Shown here in pieces: positions 36,320-46,365 of a stretch of DNA of 64,000 bases. Origin of the DNA: DATAXP01 sp963708675. Its GTDB lineage: Bacteria > Planctomycetota > Planctomycetia > Pirellulales > PNKZ01. Each line of letters starts with the position of its first letter. Position 1 is the stretch's first letter. The notes under the pieces are model-generated. The model did no database searches and was not told the origin of the DNA. It saw only the letters and a program-made list of their open reading frames with translations. The stretch covers positions 3,348,001 to 3,412,000 of the forward strand of contig CAVPTO010000003.1 of assembly GCA_963708675.1 (NCBI GenBank). Direction: 5' to 3'. The translations under genes were made by a program, and so were the position numbers.

Positions 36320-37567
36320 TTAGCGCCCATCGTCCTTACCGTCGGTCAGCCACGCGAGGTTGAACCTCGCAACGGTGAGATACGTGTAACTCGTCGACTT
36401 GCGAACCTCCATGTCGGCATCGCGGCCACGCTCGTATAAACACAATACCGTGCCGTCGCCGAGCACCGCGGTGTCGCTATAGGCTCCGTATCCCGCTTCG
36501 AGCGACTTATTCACAGGCCACGTCGCTCCTTCGTCGTACGACAACTTCACCGACAAGTTGCGGCGATCGCGGCTGCCACCGTCGCGCTGCTTGCCGTCGA
36601 GACGTTCGAGGTTGTCGGGATTCACGAACAGGATTCGGTTCTTGCTCGAAGGCGGCGCAGTGCTGTAACGCACGATGCTTGCCATGCACACCGGCTCGCG
36701 CAGCGCGTCGTCGAAACGAGGCTTCGACCATCCCGTCGCGCCGTCGTCGCTAACGACCACGATGCGACGATTCGCCAGCGATTCGCTACGCACATTGAGC
36801 ATCACGCGACCGTCGGCCAACTCGACGATGACCGTCTCGTTCGGAAAGATCAGCTCCTCGGTATTCGGCACAGCGATCTCGCCTCGCTGCCACGTGCGGC
36901 CATGGTCGTCGCTATAGATCGTCGACGTCACCGACGGGCGATGAGCGTGCCCGCCGGTTCCGGTCGACAACCACACGGGAACGACGAGCCGACCTGAGCG
37001 AAGTTGAATGCCGTGCGCGGGACCGGTCGCCAACACCTTCCAATCGTAGTCCGAGCGGAAAGCGTTGAACGCGTCGGTGATTTCCACAGGCTGCGACCAG
37101 CTGATGCCGTCGTCGGTGGTACGTGTGTAGAAGCAGCGCATGTATTCGAGGCAGAACAGGAAGTGCACCGTGCCGTCGCGATCGGCGAACGCTACCGGGT
37201 TGTTGTAGGTCACGTCGGTTGGCTCGGCGAGCTTCTGCGCCAGCGCGACGGGGTTCTTCGACTTGGGCCCTTCAACTTGCGGCAGAATCTGACGCGTCGA
37301 CCACGTAAGGCCACCGTCGGTGCTGCGACGCATGACGATATCGATCGGCCCCCAATCGCCTTTGGCGCTCTTGCGCGCTTCGCAGTAAGCGAGCACCGTC
37401 CCCTTGGCCGTCACGACGATTCCTGGGATGCGATACAACGCATATCCGTCGGCGCCGCATTCGAAAAGGTCAGCCTTCTGCAACAGCGGCTCGACCGCGG
37501 ATACGCGTTCTGCGACGAGAGCACCGAGAAGAATGGCTCCAATGGCGAAACGAAGATGAGTCTTCAT
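36320..37567 (-). CDS. Secreted exo-sialidase (BNR-repeat neuraminidase)
   Basis: 415 residues: a signal peptide (about 1-22), the 'YRIPGIV' Arg-Ile-Pro motif of sialidases near 48, and Asp-box-type repeats (RSTDGGLTWS, SDDHGRTW, SYDEGATW). An Arg/Glu set plausible for the catalytic triad is present ('MRRSTDGG', 'VRSESLANRR', 'EAGYGAYSDT' with the nucleophile-tyrosine/Glu region). It cleaves terminal sialic acid outside the cell. It is last in a minus-strand run headed by a GntR regulator. Confidence 0.9.
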   Translation of the reverse strand: MKTHLRFAIGAILLGALVAERVSAVEPLLQKADLFECGADGYALYRIPGIVVTAKGTVLAYCEARKSAKGDWGPIDIVMRRSTDGGLTWSTRQILPQVEGPKSKNPVALAQKLAEPTDVTYNNPVAFADRDGTVHFLFCLEYMRCFYTRTTDDGISWSQPVEITDAFNAFRSDYDWKVLATGPAHGIQLRSGRLVVPVWLSTGTGGHAHRPSVTSTIYSDDHGRTWQRGEIAVPNTEELIFPNETVIVELADGRVMLNVRSESLANRRIVVVSDDGATGWSKPRFDDALREPVCMASIVRYSTAPPSSKNRILFVNPDNLERLDGKQRDGGSRDRRNLSVKLSYDEGATWPVNKSLEAGYGAYSDTAVLGDGTVLCLYERGRDADMEVRKSTSYTYLTVARFNLAWLTDGKDDGR

Positions 37568-37614
37568 GGCGTGTAAGTTTCCGAAGAGGTTGGAGGCGGG
37601 AATATCAGCAAGAA

Positions 37615-38703
37615 TCAATCGCGTTGCAGAGCCCAATTCGCCGGCGAACGATAGCCCGGCCGTTCTTCGCCACTGGCGATGACGAACCAATCGCGCCACG
37701 CAATAACAGGCGCGGTCGCACGTGAGAAAGGGGACGGGCCGGCGTTCGTCCAAAGACTGCTACGTGGATCGAACATGAGAACATCGCGAGGAAAGCCGGG
37801 ATGTTCAGTCTCGGGCTTAAAACCGACCCGCGATCCGTCGTCGCCGCTGGCGATCACGAGCGTGCCATCGGCGAGCCGCGGAGCAGGCGAGGGCGCGGCA
37901 ACGGCGGGGCGGGGCAGGTCGGGCAGGCGTTGCCATCCGTAACTTGGTCGATAACACCAGGCGTCGTGAAGGTACTCGCGCACCGGCTTGCCATCGGCGC
38001 CCGCGCTGAGCCGCGTGCCACTGAACAAATAGAAGGTGTCGTCACTGGCCGCCGCGACGGCGAGCATGCGTTCGGCGCCAGGACACGGTTCGAGCACCTT
38101 CCAACCTTGCGACGGTTGCCTCGTATCGAGCGACCACAGCGTTCGTAAGCAACTGGTCGCATCGGGACGGTCGATGCCGCCCGAGATATAGAACGTATTG
38201 CCGACGAGTGCGCCGCTGGCGAACGAGCAAGGCTGAGGCAATGGCGGCAGCGATTCGACCTGGAATCGTCCTTCGTCGTATGACATGCGAAACACGTCGG
38301 CGAAGTTCGATGTGGCATCGCCACCGCCCGCACAGATCACACCGTTGGGCGTACTCACGGCGAGGCCGTAGGCACTAGCGCGCGGAAGATTTCCGACGCG
38401 TCGCCACGAGCCGTCCGGTGCGTCGAGCATCCAGACCGCGTCGTACCATCGCTTCACGCCACCTTCCCAAGGACGCTTGTCTGTGAAGTTCGCGCCGCCG
38501 GCAACGAGCAGCTTGTCGTTGTAAGCGCCACCCATCATGCCTGCGAAACCTTCACGATCGGGGAGCGGAGACAACGCTCGCCATTTGAGTGCCGACTTAC
38601 TCGATTCGTCCGCACTCGCAACAGAAGTCGATAGAACCACGATGCCCACCCAAACGTTTCGAGACCAGAAACCAAGAAGCCAGGAATGCAGAAGACTGTG
38701 CAT
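37615..38703 (-). CDS. Secreted kelch-repeat protein, NanM-like (N-acetylneuraminate epimerase/mutarotase)
   Basis: 362 residues: a signal/anchor segment (about 5-25) and six kelch-type blades (GMMGGAYNDKLLVAGG, 'YGLAVSTPNGVICAGG', 'CSFASGALVGNTFYISGG', 'MLAVAAASDDTFYLFSG'). The family converts alpha- to beta-sialic acid released by sialidases, and the sialidase gene is next in the run. Blade glycines and Arg residues of NanM fit, but specificity is inference. Confidence 0.82.
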   Translation of the reverse strand: MHSLLHSWLLGFWSRNVWVGIVVLSTSVASADESSKSALKWRALSPLPDREGFAGMMGGAYNDKLLVAGGANFTDKRPWEGGVKRWYDAVWMLDAPDGSWRRVGNLPRASAYGLAVSTPNGVICAGGGDATSNFADVFRMSYDEGRFQVESLPPLPQPCSFASGALVGNTFYISGGIDRPDATSCLRTLWSLDTRQPSQGWKVLEPCPGAERMLAVAAASDDTFYLFSGTRLSAGADGKPVREYLHDAWCYRPSYGWQRLPDLPRPAVAAPSPAPRLADGTLVIASGDDGSRVGFKPETEHPGFPRDVLMFDPRSSLWTNAGPSPFSRATAPVIAWRDWFVIASGEERPGYRSPANWALQRD

Positions 38704-38734
38704 GGCGCACCTCGCGGCTACCACTTGCTACGCT

Positions 38735-39499
38735 TTACCATTCACCACGACGACCGAACTTTGCCTCGACGTTCTTGCCGAACTGAGCGCCGGCCGCGTC
38801 GATCATTTCGAGCACGACCGAGGTCGGTTGTCCGGACGAGCCGCGAGCTGCGGGGATCAATGTCTCGCATTCGTTGGTGTCCATGAAACGCGAGGCCTCG
38901 AGCAGGCGTGCTTCTTCGCCGAGCGGGATGGCCATAAAGCCGTGCTTGTCGGCATGGATCAACTGGCCGGGCTGAATCTTCGTGCCGAAGACCTCGACCT
39001 CCATGCCCCAACGCACGGGCGTCGAGTAGCCGTGACCAACACACAATCGTCGCGCCAAAGCTTTGAAACCCGCGTTGTTCATTTCATCGAGATCGCGGAT
39101 ACCGCCGTCGATGATCGTGCCGACGCAACCCAATGCCTTGTGAATGTTGGAATTCACTTCGCCCCAAAACGCGCCGACGGTGCGCGGCTTATCGAGGTCC
39201 TGCACCACGACGATCTTCGGCCCCGGCACGCTCGCGACGTAGCGGCGATAGTCGCTCCACGCCGTCGGCTTCGATTTTGGATGTTCGCGATTGCTCGGCT
39301 CGAAGACGACTGTGACCGCGTAGCCCACCATCGGGCCCATCTGCGGCATGAAGTCGCGAGTCTCTTCGATGTTGATGCCCACCGCAGCGACGTCGTGTCG
39401 CGTGAGTTGTTCCCAACCGTTGAAAATCGTCGGCGTGTTCCACCGCTTGAGCTGCAATAGCTCGGAATGCTTGAGGACTGCAGAGGCGGGTTGAGACAT
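38735..39499 (-). CDS. RraA/dimethylmenaquinone-methyltransferase-like protein
   Basis: 254 residues of the RraA-type alpha/beta barrel family. Motif 'GTIIDGGIRDLDEM' with preceding 'VGAFWGEVNSNIHKALGC' marks the metal-dependent 4-hydroxy-4-methyl-2-oxoglutarate aldolase/oxaloacetate decarboxylase type. Catalytic Arg and Asp (GIRD) are visible. It may cleave a keto acid from sugar breakdown; RNase E inhibition is less likely here. It lies between the FAD and kelch genes. Confidence 0.85.
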   Translation of the reverse strand: MSQPASAVLKHSELLQLKRWNTPTIFNGWEQLTRHDVAAVGINIEETRDFMPQMGPMVGYAVTVVFEPSNREHPKSKPTAWSDYRRYVASVPGPKIVVVQDLDKPRTVGAFWGEVNSNIHKALGCVGTIIDGGIRDLDEMNNAGFKALARRLCVGHGYSTPVRWGMEVEVFGTKIQPGQLIHADKHGFMAIPLGEEARLLEASRFMDTNECETLIPAARGSSGQPTSVVLEMIDAAGAQFGKNVEAKFGRRGEW

Positions 39500-39520
39500 G
39501 AGGCGTTACTCCTTTTCTTG

Positions 39521-42500
39521 TTATTTCGCTTGCGCGCTGCTGTTGTCGTTGACTTTCAATGAGTTCCACATCCACTCCAACGCTTCGCGACGAAGGATCG
39601 GCTTCGATGCGTCGGCCTCGGGCTTAGGTCCGCTAATGAGCGCGGCAAATTCGCCACGCGAGATGGGTTTCGATGCATCGGTTTCGACCGAGGCCAGCGC
39701 GCGGGCAAGCGCGTTGCCGTCGTGCGAACCTTTGCGAATGTTCTGCAAGCCCACGAACCAAATGAGTGCCGCGTCGCGGCCCAAGGGAGCGTCTGGGCGT
39801 GCGTCGTAGCTCGAGAAGAATCCCTTGGTGCCGAAGTACTGGGCCGCACGCACCCAAGGAGTCGACTCGCTGGCGTCCACATCGTTCAAAAAGCTGACGA
39901 GCATCCGCCACTCGACGAGTTCGCGCGTCAGCAATTCGGGGTCGAGCGCTGCGGGCGCGACCTTGTGACGTTTCGCGAGAGCGGCAGCGAATCCGGCCGA
40001 CTCGCCGAGTTGCATCCACACCGGCTCGAGTCGCACCGCGCCCCAAGCCACGTGCGTGGCCGACATGCACACCGGCACCAGCAGATTGTCGATGCCTTGC
40101 GGCAACAACGAGCGATAGGGAATCTGCCCCGGCCGCGACTCCTCGGTGAGAATGAGTTTGCCGTCATAGTGATACCCGGGTCGCGACTCGGTCGTGCACG
40201 CGTGCGAATCCATGTACCAATCGGTGATGCCCACGCTGTCGGCATGAATCGGAGTTCGCGATGTCCCTGGCGCGACCGAATTATCGTTCTCGTTGTACAC
40301 GTGCCGACCGACGATGCGGCGCGTCTCACGAACGTACATCTCGTAAGGAATGTGATCGTTGTCGGCGTATTCGTCCTTTGGCAGACCCCACTGCCGGTAC
40401 TCGTTCTTCTTGTTTTCTTTGATCGATTCATCGTTCTGCAAGAACCAGATGAGCCCGAGGCCGAAGTCACGATGACGGGCGATGATCTTCTCGCGCGTGG
40501 GCCAGTCGGCGTCGGGATAGGCATGATTCTCGCCCGGCAAGATCGGGCTGTTCATGTGCGACTTCAGGTTCGGCCCCGCATTGGTGGCGATCGATTTTCG
40601 ACCGTAATTCACGTATTCTTCGCGATCGTAGGTCGTTGGCTTCTTGACCACGATGCGATTGTCGGGGTCCTTCGTCACGCAGAAGCGAAAGTTGAAGGCC
40701 TGCACCGCGCCGTCGGCGGAGAACGGACTCGACGGGTCGATGCTCAATTGTTTTTGTCCGTAGGGGCGAATGTTCAAACGCCCTTCGACGGCATCGAGCG
40801 GAGCGCGGCCCGGCCCTGTGTTGGTGAAGACTTTGCCGGCATGCGGCTCGTTGAACTCTTCGCGGGCCTCGCGACCGACACGATACGGCACCTTCGCCAC
40901 GGCGAACAAATCGCCCTCATAAGTGGCATCGGCGAACGTGGTGGCGCTGACCGTGAGAGTTGTTTTGCCTTCGTACTCGGCGAATTTCACGCTGCGAAGC
41001 AATGCGCCGTCACGCTCGACGGAGATCGGGTCATACTTCAGCAGCACGGTGATGCTCGACTCGCCAGCAATCAGGCGATTGAATTCGCGCTCGGCGACGT
41101 GAGGCTCGGCCCAGCCAAGCGGGTAATGCTCGGCCGAGTAGCGGACCGTGCGATAGTCGTTCGAGTCTTCACCATAGGTCTCGCGGTAATGGCGTTCGAC
41201 GTTTCGCAGCATCTCGGTGAACAGCGGCGCTCGATGGCCGCCGTAGAGCGCGTCCCACTGCATGAGGCCGTTGGTCATCATGCCGCCGAGGTGACCTGTG
41301 TGATTGACGAGCAGCACGCTCAAACCTTGTCGCGACGCACGGACCGCGCAAGCGATGCCACCCGGCGTGCCGCCGACAACGACCAGGTCGTAATGCTTGC
41401 CGTCGATCTCCTCGGGCTTCGCCGACTTGACGATCTGTACCGGAGGTCGCTTCTTTCCTTTCACTTCAGCCAACTCGCTCGGCTCGTTCCACACGAGAAT
41501 CTGGCCGTCACCTTTCAGCTTGGTTTGCAACTTCTCATAGTCGACGCGTTGCACCGTCGTGCGATCGTCGATCGCCAGGCAAGCGGCCGTTGCAGCCGAC
41601 TGACTGGTGATCATGAAGACCGGCTCCATGCGAATGCTGCTGAAGGCAGTGTGGCTGGCCGACATGGCGAACGTTACGAGCAGGTTCTCGCACTCTTGCG
41701 ACCGCGGAACGATGGCGTCGTAGCCGATGCGGTACGGGCCAAAGCCGCCGCGACCCGTGGCGGTTTTGCCCTCGCGCTGGACGACGCCATTGCGGACGAT
41801 GCGGCGCACCTCGTGCGTGTCGGTTCCGTAGGAGCCGAGACCGACGGACTTTGCCGCCACTTCACGACCGAACGTGTGATGCTCCGTCATTACGAAGTCC
41901 GATACCATGCGGCGAGCTTCGCGAATGTAGATTTGATGCGGCCAACCACCGTTGTCGACGAACTCGTCACGCGGCAGGCCGAAGCGGGCCATCTCGTCGC
42001 GCACCTTTTGCGGCACGCGCGGATCGGTCGCTAGGAAGTGCAACAATCCACGATGATAGTTCTCGTGCTCACGAGCGATCTCCGCGCGGCGGGCGTAGGT
42101 CGCATCGGGCCATGCCCAGCTTGCCTTGGGAAGGTTCGCACCGAAGGTGGCCGTGTTGAAGTCGAACTTTTCATTCGGCAAAGCGTCGTACTTCGAAAAC
42201 CATCGCAGATCGACGTCGTCGCCCATCGCTTGGCAAGCAGCGATAAAGCGGGCCACGATCTCGTAACGCTTGGGGTCGTAATCCTTGGGTGGCGTGATGG
42301 CGATGCGGTCGGCCTTCGTCGACAGGCACAGACGATAGCAATACGCCTGCACGCCAGGCGCGGGATCACCAATCTCGCCGGGGGCGCCGTCGTCGATCAG
42401 CGGCAACACTCCACTCGACGCATTGCCCGGGACGACGTAAGGATCGAGAGGCAGGTCGCGATCCCACACGCCTTGCCCACCGGTCACGCGACCGTTCGAG

Positions 42501-43177
42501 CCGGGAGTGAGATGCCCCAAGCGCGGCGCGAACTTTTCTTCGTAGCAGATGCCGTTGTGTCGCTCGCCGTACTTCGCGTTGCCTTCACGCATGAGCGTGT
42601 ACTCGACGCCGGCGGCGGCCATCAGGTCGCCTTCGTAGGTGGCGTCGATGAACATGCGAGCGCGAAACACGCTGCCGTCGTCCATCGTCAGCTCGACGAT
42701 GCGAGGCCCTTGCTTCACGACTTTCACCAAGCGGGCATCGCGATGCACAGGAATCTTCGCGTCGCGCACCATGTCGTCGAACAGCGCCTCGGCCGAATGC
42801 GGCTCGATGGCGAACGCGCCGCCGGTCGCAGGGCCGCCAGTCGATTTGAACGCCTCGCCCCAGGCGAGCGTGCGGCCATACTTCGCCGCGAGCTTGGTGA
42901 AATACTCGCGAGCAATGCCGCCAACCGAGCGAGGCTCGCCGATATCGACGGCGCTCAGGCCGCCCGAGGTCATGCCACCGAGATGTCGCCCAGGCTCGAC
43001 GACGACGACGCTTTTCCCCATGCGGGCGACTTGCACCGCGGCGGCCACGCCACCGGAAGTGCCGCCGTAGATACAAACGTCGACGTCCACGACGGCGGCC
43101 GACACCGGCAGCGCACAAGCCGTCATCGCGACGGATGTAATCAGGGATGGAAGCAGGCGGCGTGCGGATGCGAACAT
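39521..43177 (-). CDS. Secreted tandem FAD-dependent oxidoreductase
   Basis: 1218 residues from ATG 43177 with a signal peptide (about 1-28). Two FAD-oxidoreductase (FAD_oxidored type) units follow: 'CIYGGTSGGVAAAVQVARMG' (split) near 38 and 'VVVGGTPGGIACAVRASRQG' (split) near 600, each with 'HLGGM' and a C-terminal 'ATHVAWGAVRLEPV' or 'ASHTAFSSIRMEP' helix. A small C-terminal helical tail follows. Such proteins are common in planctomycetes beside sugar-use genes and may oxidise carbohydrate. GntR-type gene lies 11 bases upstream. Confidence 0.88.
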   Translation of the reverse strand: MFASARRLLPSLITSVAMTACALPVSAAVVDVDVCIYGGTSGGVAAAVQVARMGKSVVVVEPGRHLGGMTSGGLSAVDIGEPRSVGGIAREYFTKLAAKYGRTLAWGEAFKSTGGPATGGAFAIEPHSAEALFDDMVRDAKIPVHRDARLVKVVKQGPRIVELTMDDGSVFRARMFIDATYEGDLMAAAGVEYTLMREGNAKYGERHNGICYEEKFAPRLGHLTPGSNGRVTGGQGVWDRDLPLDPYVVPGNASSGVLPLIDDGAPGEIGDPAPGVQAYCYRLCLSTKADRIAITPPKDYDPKRYEIVARFIAACQAMGDDVDLRWFSKYDALPNEKFDFNTATFGANLPKASWAWPDATYARRAEIAREHENYHRGLLHFLATDPRVPQKVRDEMARFGLPRDEFVDNGGWPHQIYIREARRMVSDFVMTEHHTFGREVAAKSVGLGSYGTDTHEVRRIVRNGVVQREGKTATGRGGFGPYRIGYDAIVPRSQECENLLVTFAMSASHTAFSSIRMEPVFMITSQSAATAACLAIDDRTTVQRVDYEKLQTKLKGDGQILVWNEPSELAEVKGKKRPPVQIVKSAKPEEIDGKHYDLVVVGGTPGGIACAVRASRQGLSVLLVNHTGHLGGMMTNGLMQWDALYGGHRAPLFTEMLRNVERHYRETYGEDSNDYRTVRYSAEHYPLGWAEPHVAEREFNRLIAGESSITVLLKYDPISVERDGALLRSVKFAEYEGKTTLTVSATTFADATYEGDLFAVAKVPYRVGREAREEFNEPHAGKVFTNTGPGRAPLDAVEGRLNIRPYGQKQLSIDPSSPFSADGAVQAFNFRFCVTKDPDNRIVVKKPTTYDREEYVNYGRKSIATNAGPNLKSHMNSPILPGENHAYPDADWPTREKIIARHRDFGLGLIWFLQNDESIKENKKNEYRQWGLPKDEYADNDHIPYEMYVRETRRIVGRHVYNENDNSVAPGTSRTPIHADSVGITDWYMDSHACTTESRPGYHYDGKLILTEESRPGQIPYRSLLPQGIDNLLVPVCMSATHVAWGAVRLEPVWMQLGESAGFAAALAKRHKVAPAALDPELLTRELVEWRMLVSFLNDVDASESTPWVRAAQYFGTKGFFSSYDARPDAPLGRDAALIWFVGLQNIRKGSHDGNALARALASVETDASKPISRGEFAALISGPKPEADASKPILRREALEWMWNSLKVNDNSSAQAK

Positions 43178-43188
43178 GATCGAAAACC

Positions 43189-44274
43189 TTATCGAGGGCG
43201 TGATGACTTCGGCAGGGAAAGCCGGACCGGGATGGTAAGACGATACGGATCGGGGCGCTGGCCTCGTGCACATTCGGCGAGCATGCGGCCGAGAGCGCTG
43301 CCCCAGTCGCTCGCAGCGCATGCCGCCTGAATGCAGGGGAACGCAATCTCACCGTCTTCGTCGTGGGCGACGTCGGCCACGACGATCGTCGAACGCTTTG
43401 ACTTCATATCACGACGTGTCGCGCGTTCCGCGCCGCGCGCAAGCGGTTCCGAACGGCACAGAAATCCGACTCGTCCCTTGGCGGCACTGGCCAATGAAGC
43501 GGCCTCGGCGCGGATGGCCTCGTCGTCGGTCGGAAGGCAGCGTAGCGTTACGTCTTCGAGTGAAACGCCAGCCTCGGCGAAGGTCGCCATCGCGCCATCG
43601 ATCATGGCATGATCGCCGGCGGTCAAGCGCTCGCGCATGAAGATCAAGAATCGACGGCAGCGTTGTTGAAGCAGGTGCGTCGCCAAGAGAACGCCAATCT
43701 GCCGCTGGTCGCGGTCGACACTTGGCAAGTTTTCGATCGACGGGTGCAGCGTGCCACTGACGACGGCAGGCAAGCCGCTGGCGGCGACCAGGCGCTGTGC
43801 GAAAATCGTCGAGCGCACGAGGACCAACCCCGCCGGCTGACGCGAGCGCAAAATCTCGGCGATCAACTGCTGCACATACTCGACTTCGTTCGCTTCCGAC
43901 CGCAGGTTGAATTGCAACTCGGCGCCGGGCAGTGCGCCTTGAAGCCCCATCAACACGCCTTCGCCCCACAAGCCTTCGGTGCGGAGATGTTCTTCACGCA
44001 CGAGGATGTGGATTCGGCCCAACGGCGTTTCGTTGCCGCGCGCCGTGGGATCGAGCACCAGCGTGCCGCGGCGCTGTCGACGTTCAATGACGCCGCGCTG
44101 CGCGAGAAGTTGCAAGGCGCGATTCACCGTCGATCCACCGACGCGCAGCCACTGCGCGGTTTCGGCCGTGCTCAGATACGACTGACCGCGGCGCAGGCCA
44201 CGGCGGCGGATATCGGCGAGAATCTGGTCGGCGACTTCGACAAGTCGCGGCCCAGGCAGGGTCGAGGCGGACAT
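43189..44274 (-). CDS. GntR-family transcriptional regulator with LacI-type sensor domain
   Basis: 361 residues. An N-terminal winged HTH (about 10-75: GQSYLSTAETAQWLRVGGSTVNRALQ region) then a periplasmic-binding-protein fold ('IHILVREEHLR', 'LVLVRSTIFAQRLVAASGLPAVV', 'DRDQRQIGVLLATHLLQQ'). This HTH-sensor pairing is typical of AraR-like GntR regulators that bind sugars. It heads the run FAD oxidoreductase, RraA-like, kelch and sialidase and probably controls it. Confidence 0.85.
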   Translation of the reverse strand: MSASTLPGPRLVEVADQILADIRRRGLRRGQSYLSTAETAQWLRVGGSTVNRALQLLAQRGVIERRQRRGTLVLDPTARGNETPLGRIHILVREEHLRTEGLWGEGVLMGLQGALPGAELQFNLRSEANEVEYVQQLIAEILRSRQPAGLVLVRSTIFAQRLVAASGLPAVVSGTLHPSIENLPSVDRDQRQIGVLLATHLLQQRCRRFLIFMRERLTAGDHAMIDGAMATFAEAGVSLEDVTLRCLPTDDEAIRAEAASLASAAKGRVGFLCRSEPLARGAERATRRDMKSKRSTIVVADVAHDEDGEIAFPCIQAACAASDWGSALGRMLAECARGQRPDPYRLTIPVRLSLPKSSRPR

Positions 44275-44370
44275 GTGGCGATGACGATGCGGACGGAAAT
44301 ATTACTGCGTGGCAAGTAACTTATCGAGGTTACTGGGTTCTCGTCAACGAAATTCCGCCGAAAAGAGTGG

Positions 44371-45384
44371 TCACGGGGCTCGACGGACGAACTTCTGCAC
44401 GCGCTTGCCCATGATGTCGCCCGCGTAAAGGTTCCCCTTCGAATCGACAGCGGCCGCGTGTACCCAGTTGAGTTCGCCGGGTCGTTCGAAGCCGTCTTGT
44501 GCCTTGGGCACCGTCCACAACTGTCGCAGTCGACCATCGGTCGAAAAACGCATCAGCACCTGATCCTTCGGTGGGCAACCGAGCGGAGTCTGGTACTCCG
44601 ATTCGGTCCACCAGTGCATCGGTGAGCTGCCGCAAATCCAAATGTCGTCGTCCTTCGTCACGCAGATACCCCAGGGGATGACGAGGTTCGTCCATTGATC
44701 GAGAAACTTGCCTGATGTGTCGAAGACTTGCAAGCGCACATTGTTGCGGTCGGCAACGTAGACGCGCCCCTGCGAATCGCAACCGATGGCGTGCGGCAAG
44801 TTGAACTCGCCTGGCGCGGCGCCGAGCTTGCCCCACTCCTTGATGAACTTGCCCTTCGCATCGCAATGCACGATGCGATTGTTGCGATAGCCATCGGAGA
44901 TAAACACGTCGCCGTTGGGCGTGATCGCCATGTCGGTCGGCATATTGAATTGCGAGTCGCTCTCACCGGGCGAGTCGGGTGTGCCGATCGTCAGCAACAG
45001 ATCGCCGCCTGGCGTGTACTTTTGAATGACATGGTGGCCGGTGTCCGAGATCCAAATGTTTCCATCCTTGTCGATCTTGAGATGGTGCGCCTTGCCGATC
45101 GTGCCGCGGCCCCAGGTGCGAAGGAACTTGCCGTCGGCCGAGTACACCTGAACGGGATCGAGGCCGCGATTGAACGTCCACACACGATCGTCGGCATCGA
45201 CGGCGACGCCGGACATCGCATCCCACGCCGCCACCGAGTCGGGACGCTGCGGCCAACTCGCGTCGACCTCGTACGACACCGCGGTGCTGGTCTTCGGATA
45301 CTGCGGCGTCTGCGCGCTCAGCGAGTTGCAGCCGGCCGCAACACAGATCAACACGGCGACGCGATTCCAGCGATTGGCGTGCAT
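44371..45384 (-). CDS. Secreted NHL-repeat beta-propeller protein
   Basis: 337 residues. N-terminal signal or lipoprotein-type segment ending VAAGC (weak lipobox). Then NHL repeats: 'MSGVAVDADDRVWTFNRG', 'HHLKIDKDGNIWISD', 'HAIGCDSQGRVYVADRNN', 'HAAAVDSKGNLYAGD'. It resembles the propeller of peptidylglycine amidating lyase/six-bladed esterases. Substrate unknown. Confidence 0.85.
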   Translation of the reverse strand: MHANRWNRVAVLICVAAGCNSLSAQTPQYPKTSTAVSYEVDASWPQRPDSVAAWDAMSGVAVDADDRVWTFNRGLDPVQVYSADGKFLRTWGRGTIGKAHHLKIDKDGNIWISDTGHHVIQKYTPGGDLLLTIGTPDSPGESDSQFNMPTDMAITPNGDVFISDGYRNNRIVHCDAKGKFIKEWGKLGAAPGEFNLPHAIGCDSQGRVYVADRNNVRLQVFDTSGKFLDQWTNLVIPWGICVTKDDDIWICGSSPMHWWTESEYQTPLGCPPKDQVLMRFSTDGRLRQLWTVPKAQDGFERPGELNWVHAAAVDSKGNLYAGDIMGKRVQKFVRRAP

Positions 45385-45492
45385 GGAAGCCTCTTTGCGT
45401 AGGACGATGCTCGGGGCGCGATTGCCGAGGCATTGTAAATCGCGAAAAACTCGGCAGATAGCTGGCACCGGCTTTGCACCTTGCGGGGCTTG

Positions 45493-46320
45493 ATGGCTAC
45501 TTCAACTTCTCAAGAAACGACGCCCGGCGAGCCGCTGCCTGCTTATGCCAGCCAGCTCGACGCCTTCCACCAAGGCTTTAAGCGTGAACTGTCCGCGATC
45601 ATCGACTCGCTCCCTTTGCGGCCCGGAATGCGCGTGCTCGATATTGCATGCGGAAGTGGGTTCTACACGCGACTGTTGGCTGATCGGGTCGGACCTGGTG
45701 GCATCGCAGTCGGACTCGATTCGAGCCACGAATATTTGCAGCGCTCGCCGAACGGACGACAAGTTTATCTTTGCGGAGGCCTCGAAGCGCTGCCGCTTCG
45801 ACCGGCGACGTTCGACTTTCTTCTGTGCGCTCAGAATCTCTATAGCCTTCCCGAGCCGGTGCGAGCGCTCGAGCGAATGAAGTCCGCGATTCGCCCAGGC
45901 GGAGTGATCGCCGTGCTTGAGGGGGACACGCTGCACGAAATCATACTGCCGTGGCCGGCGAGATTAGAATTGGCCGTTCGCGCGGCAGAGCATCGTGCGA
46001 TCTGCGACGAGACGAAACGGCCGGCGAAGTTTTACGTCGGCCGCGAACTACTGGCGGTGCTGGCCGAAGCTGGCTTCGAGCCTGTGAGCTTGCGAAGCCA
46101 AGTGATCGACCGCGCGACGCCGCTGGGAGATGCCGAGACGTTCTTCGTGCATGCTTATTTGCAGCGCCTCGGCCAACGGGTACAACCGTATCTCGACGCC
46201 ACAGCTTATGAAGAGTTGCGGACGTTGATCGACGAGCAGTCGCCCGACTATCTGCTGCGTCGACCGCACGTGACGATCTCGTGGATGAACCTTGTCGCCA
46301 TCGCACGACGACCGAGTTAG
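45493..46320 (+). CDS. Class I SAM-dependent methyltransferase
   Basis: 275 residues from ATG 45493. Motif I is LDIACGSGFYT (about 45-55), motif II ends GLDSS, with 'ALPLRPATFDFLLCAQNLY' as motif post-I and II. The C-terminal part is a small helical cap. It is of the UbiE/Methyltransf_11 type; the acceptor is unknown. It is divergent from the NHL gene. Confidence 0.86.
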   Translation: MATSTSQETTPGEPLPAYASQLDAFHQGFKRELSAIIDSLPLRPGMRVLDIACGSGFYTRLLADRVGPGGIAVGLDSSHEYLQRSPNGRQVYLCGGLEALPLRPATFDFLLCAQNLYSLPEPVRALERMKSAIRPGGVIAVLEGDTLHEIILPWPARLELAVRAAEHRAICDETKRPAKFYVGRELLAVLAEAGFEPVSLRSQVIDRATPLGDAETFFVHAYLQRLGQRVQPYLDATAYEELRTLIDEQSPDYLLRRPHVTISWMNLVAIARRPS

Positions 46321-46365
46321 CACGCCGAAACGACGACTCACGCCGAAATATAAGGAGGAGCACCG

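Noticed and set aside
39722..42034. A 770-codon open frame on the plus strand
   Set aside because: It is antisense to the tandem FAD oxidoreductase, has no motifs, and reflects the high GC content.
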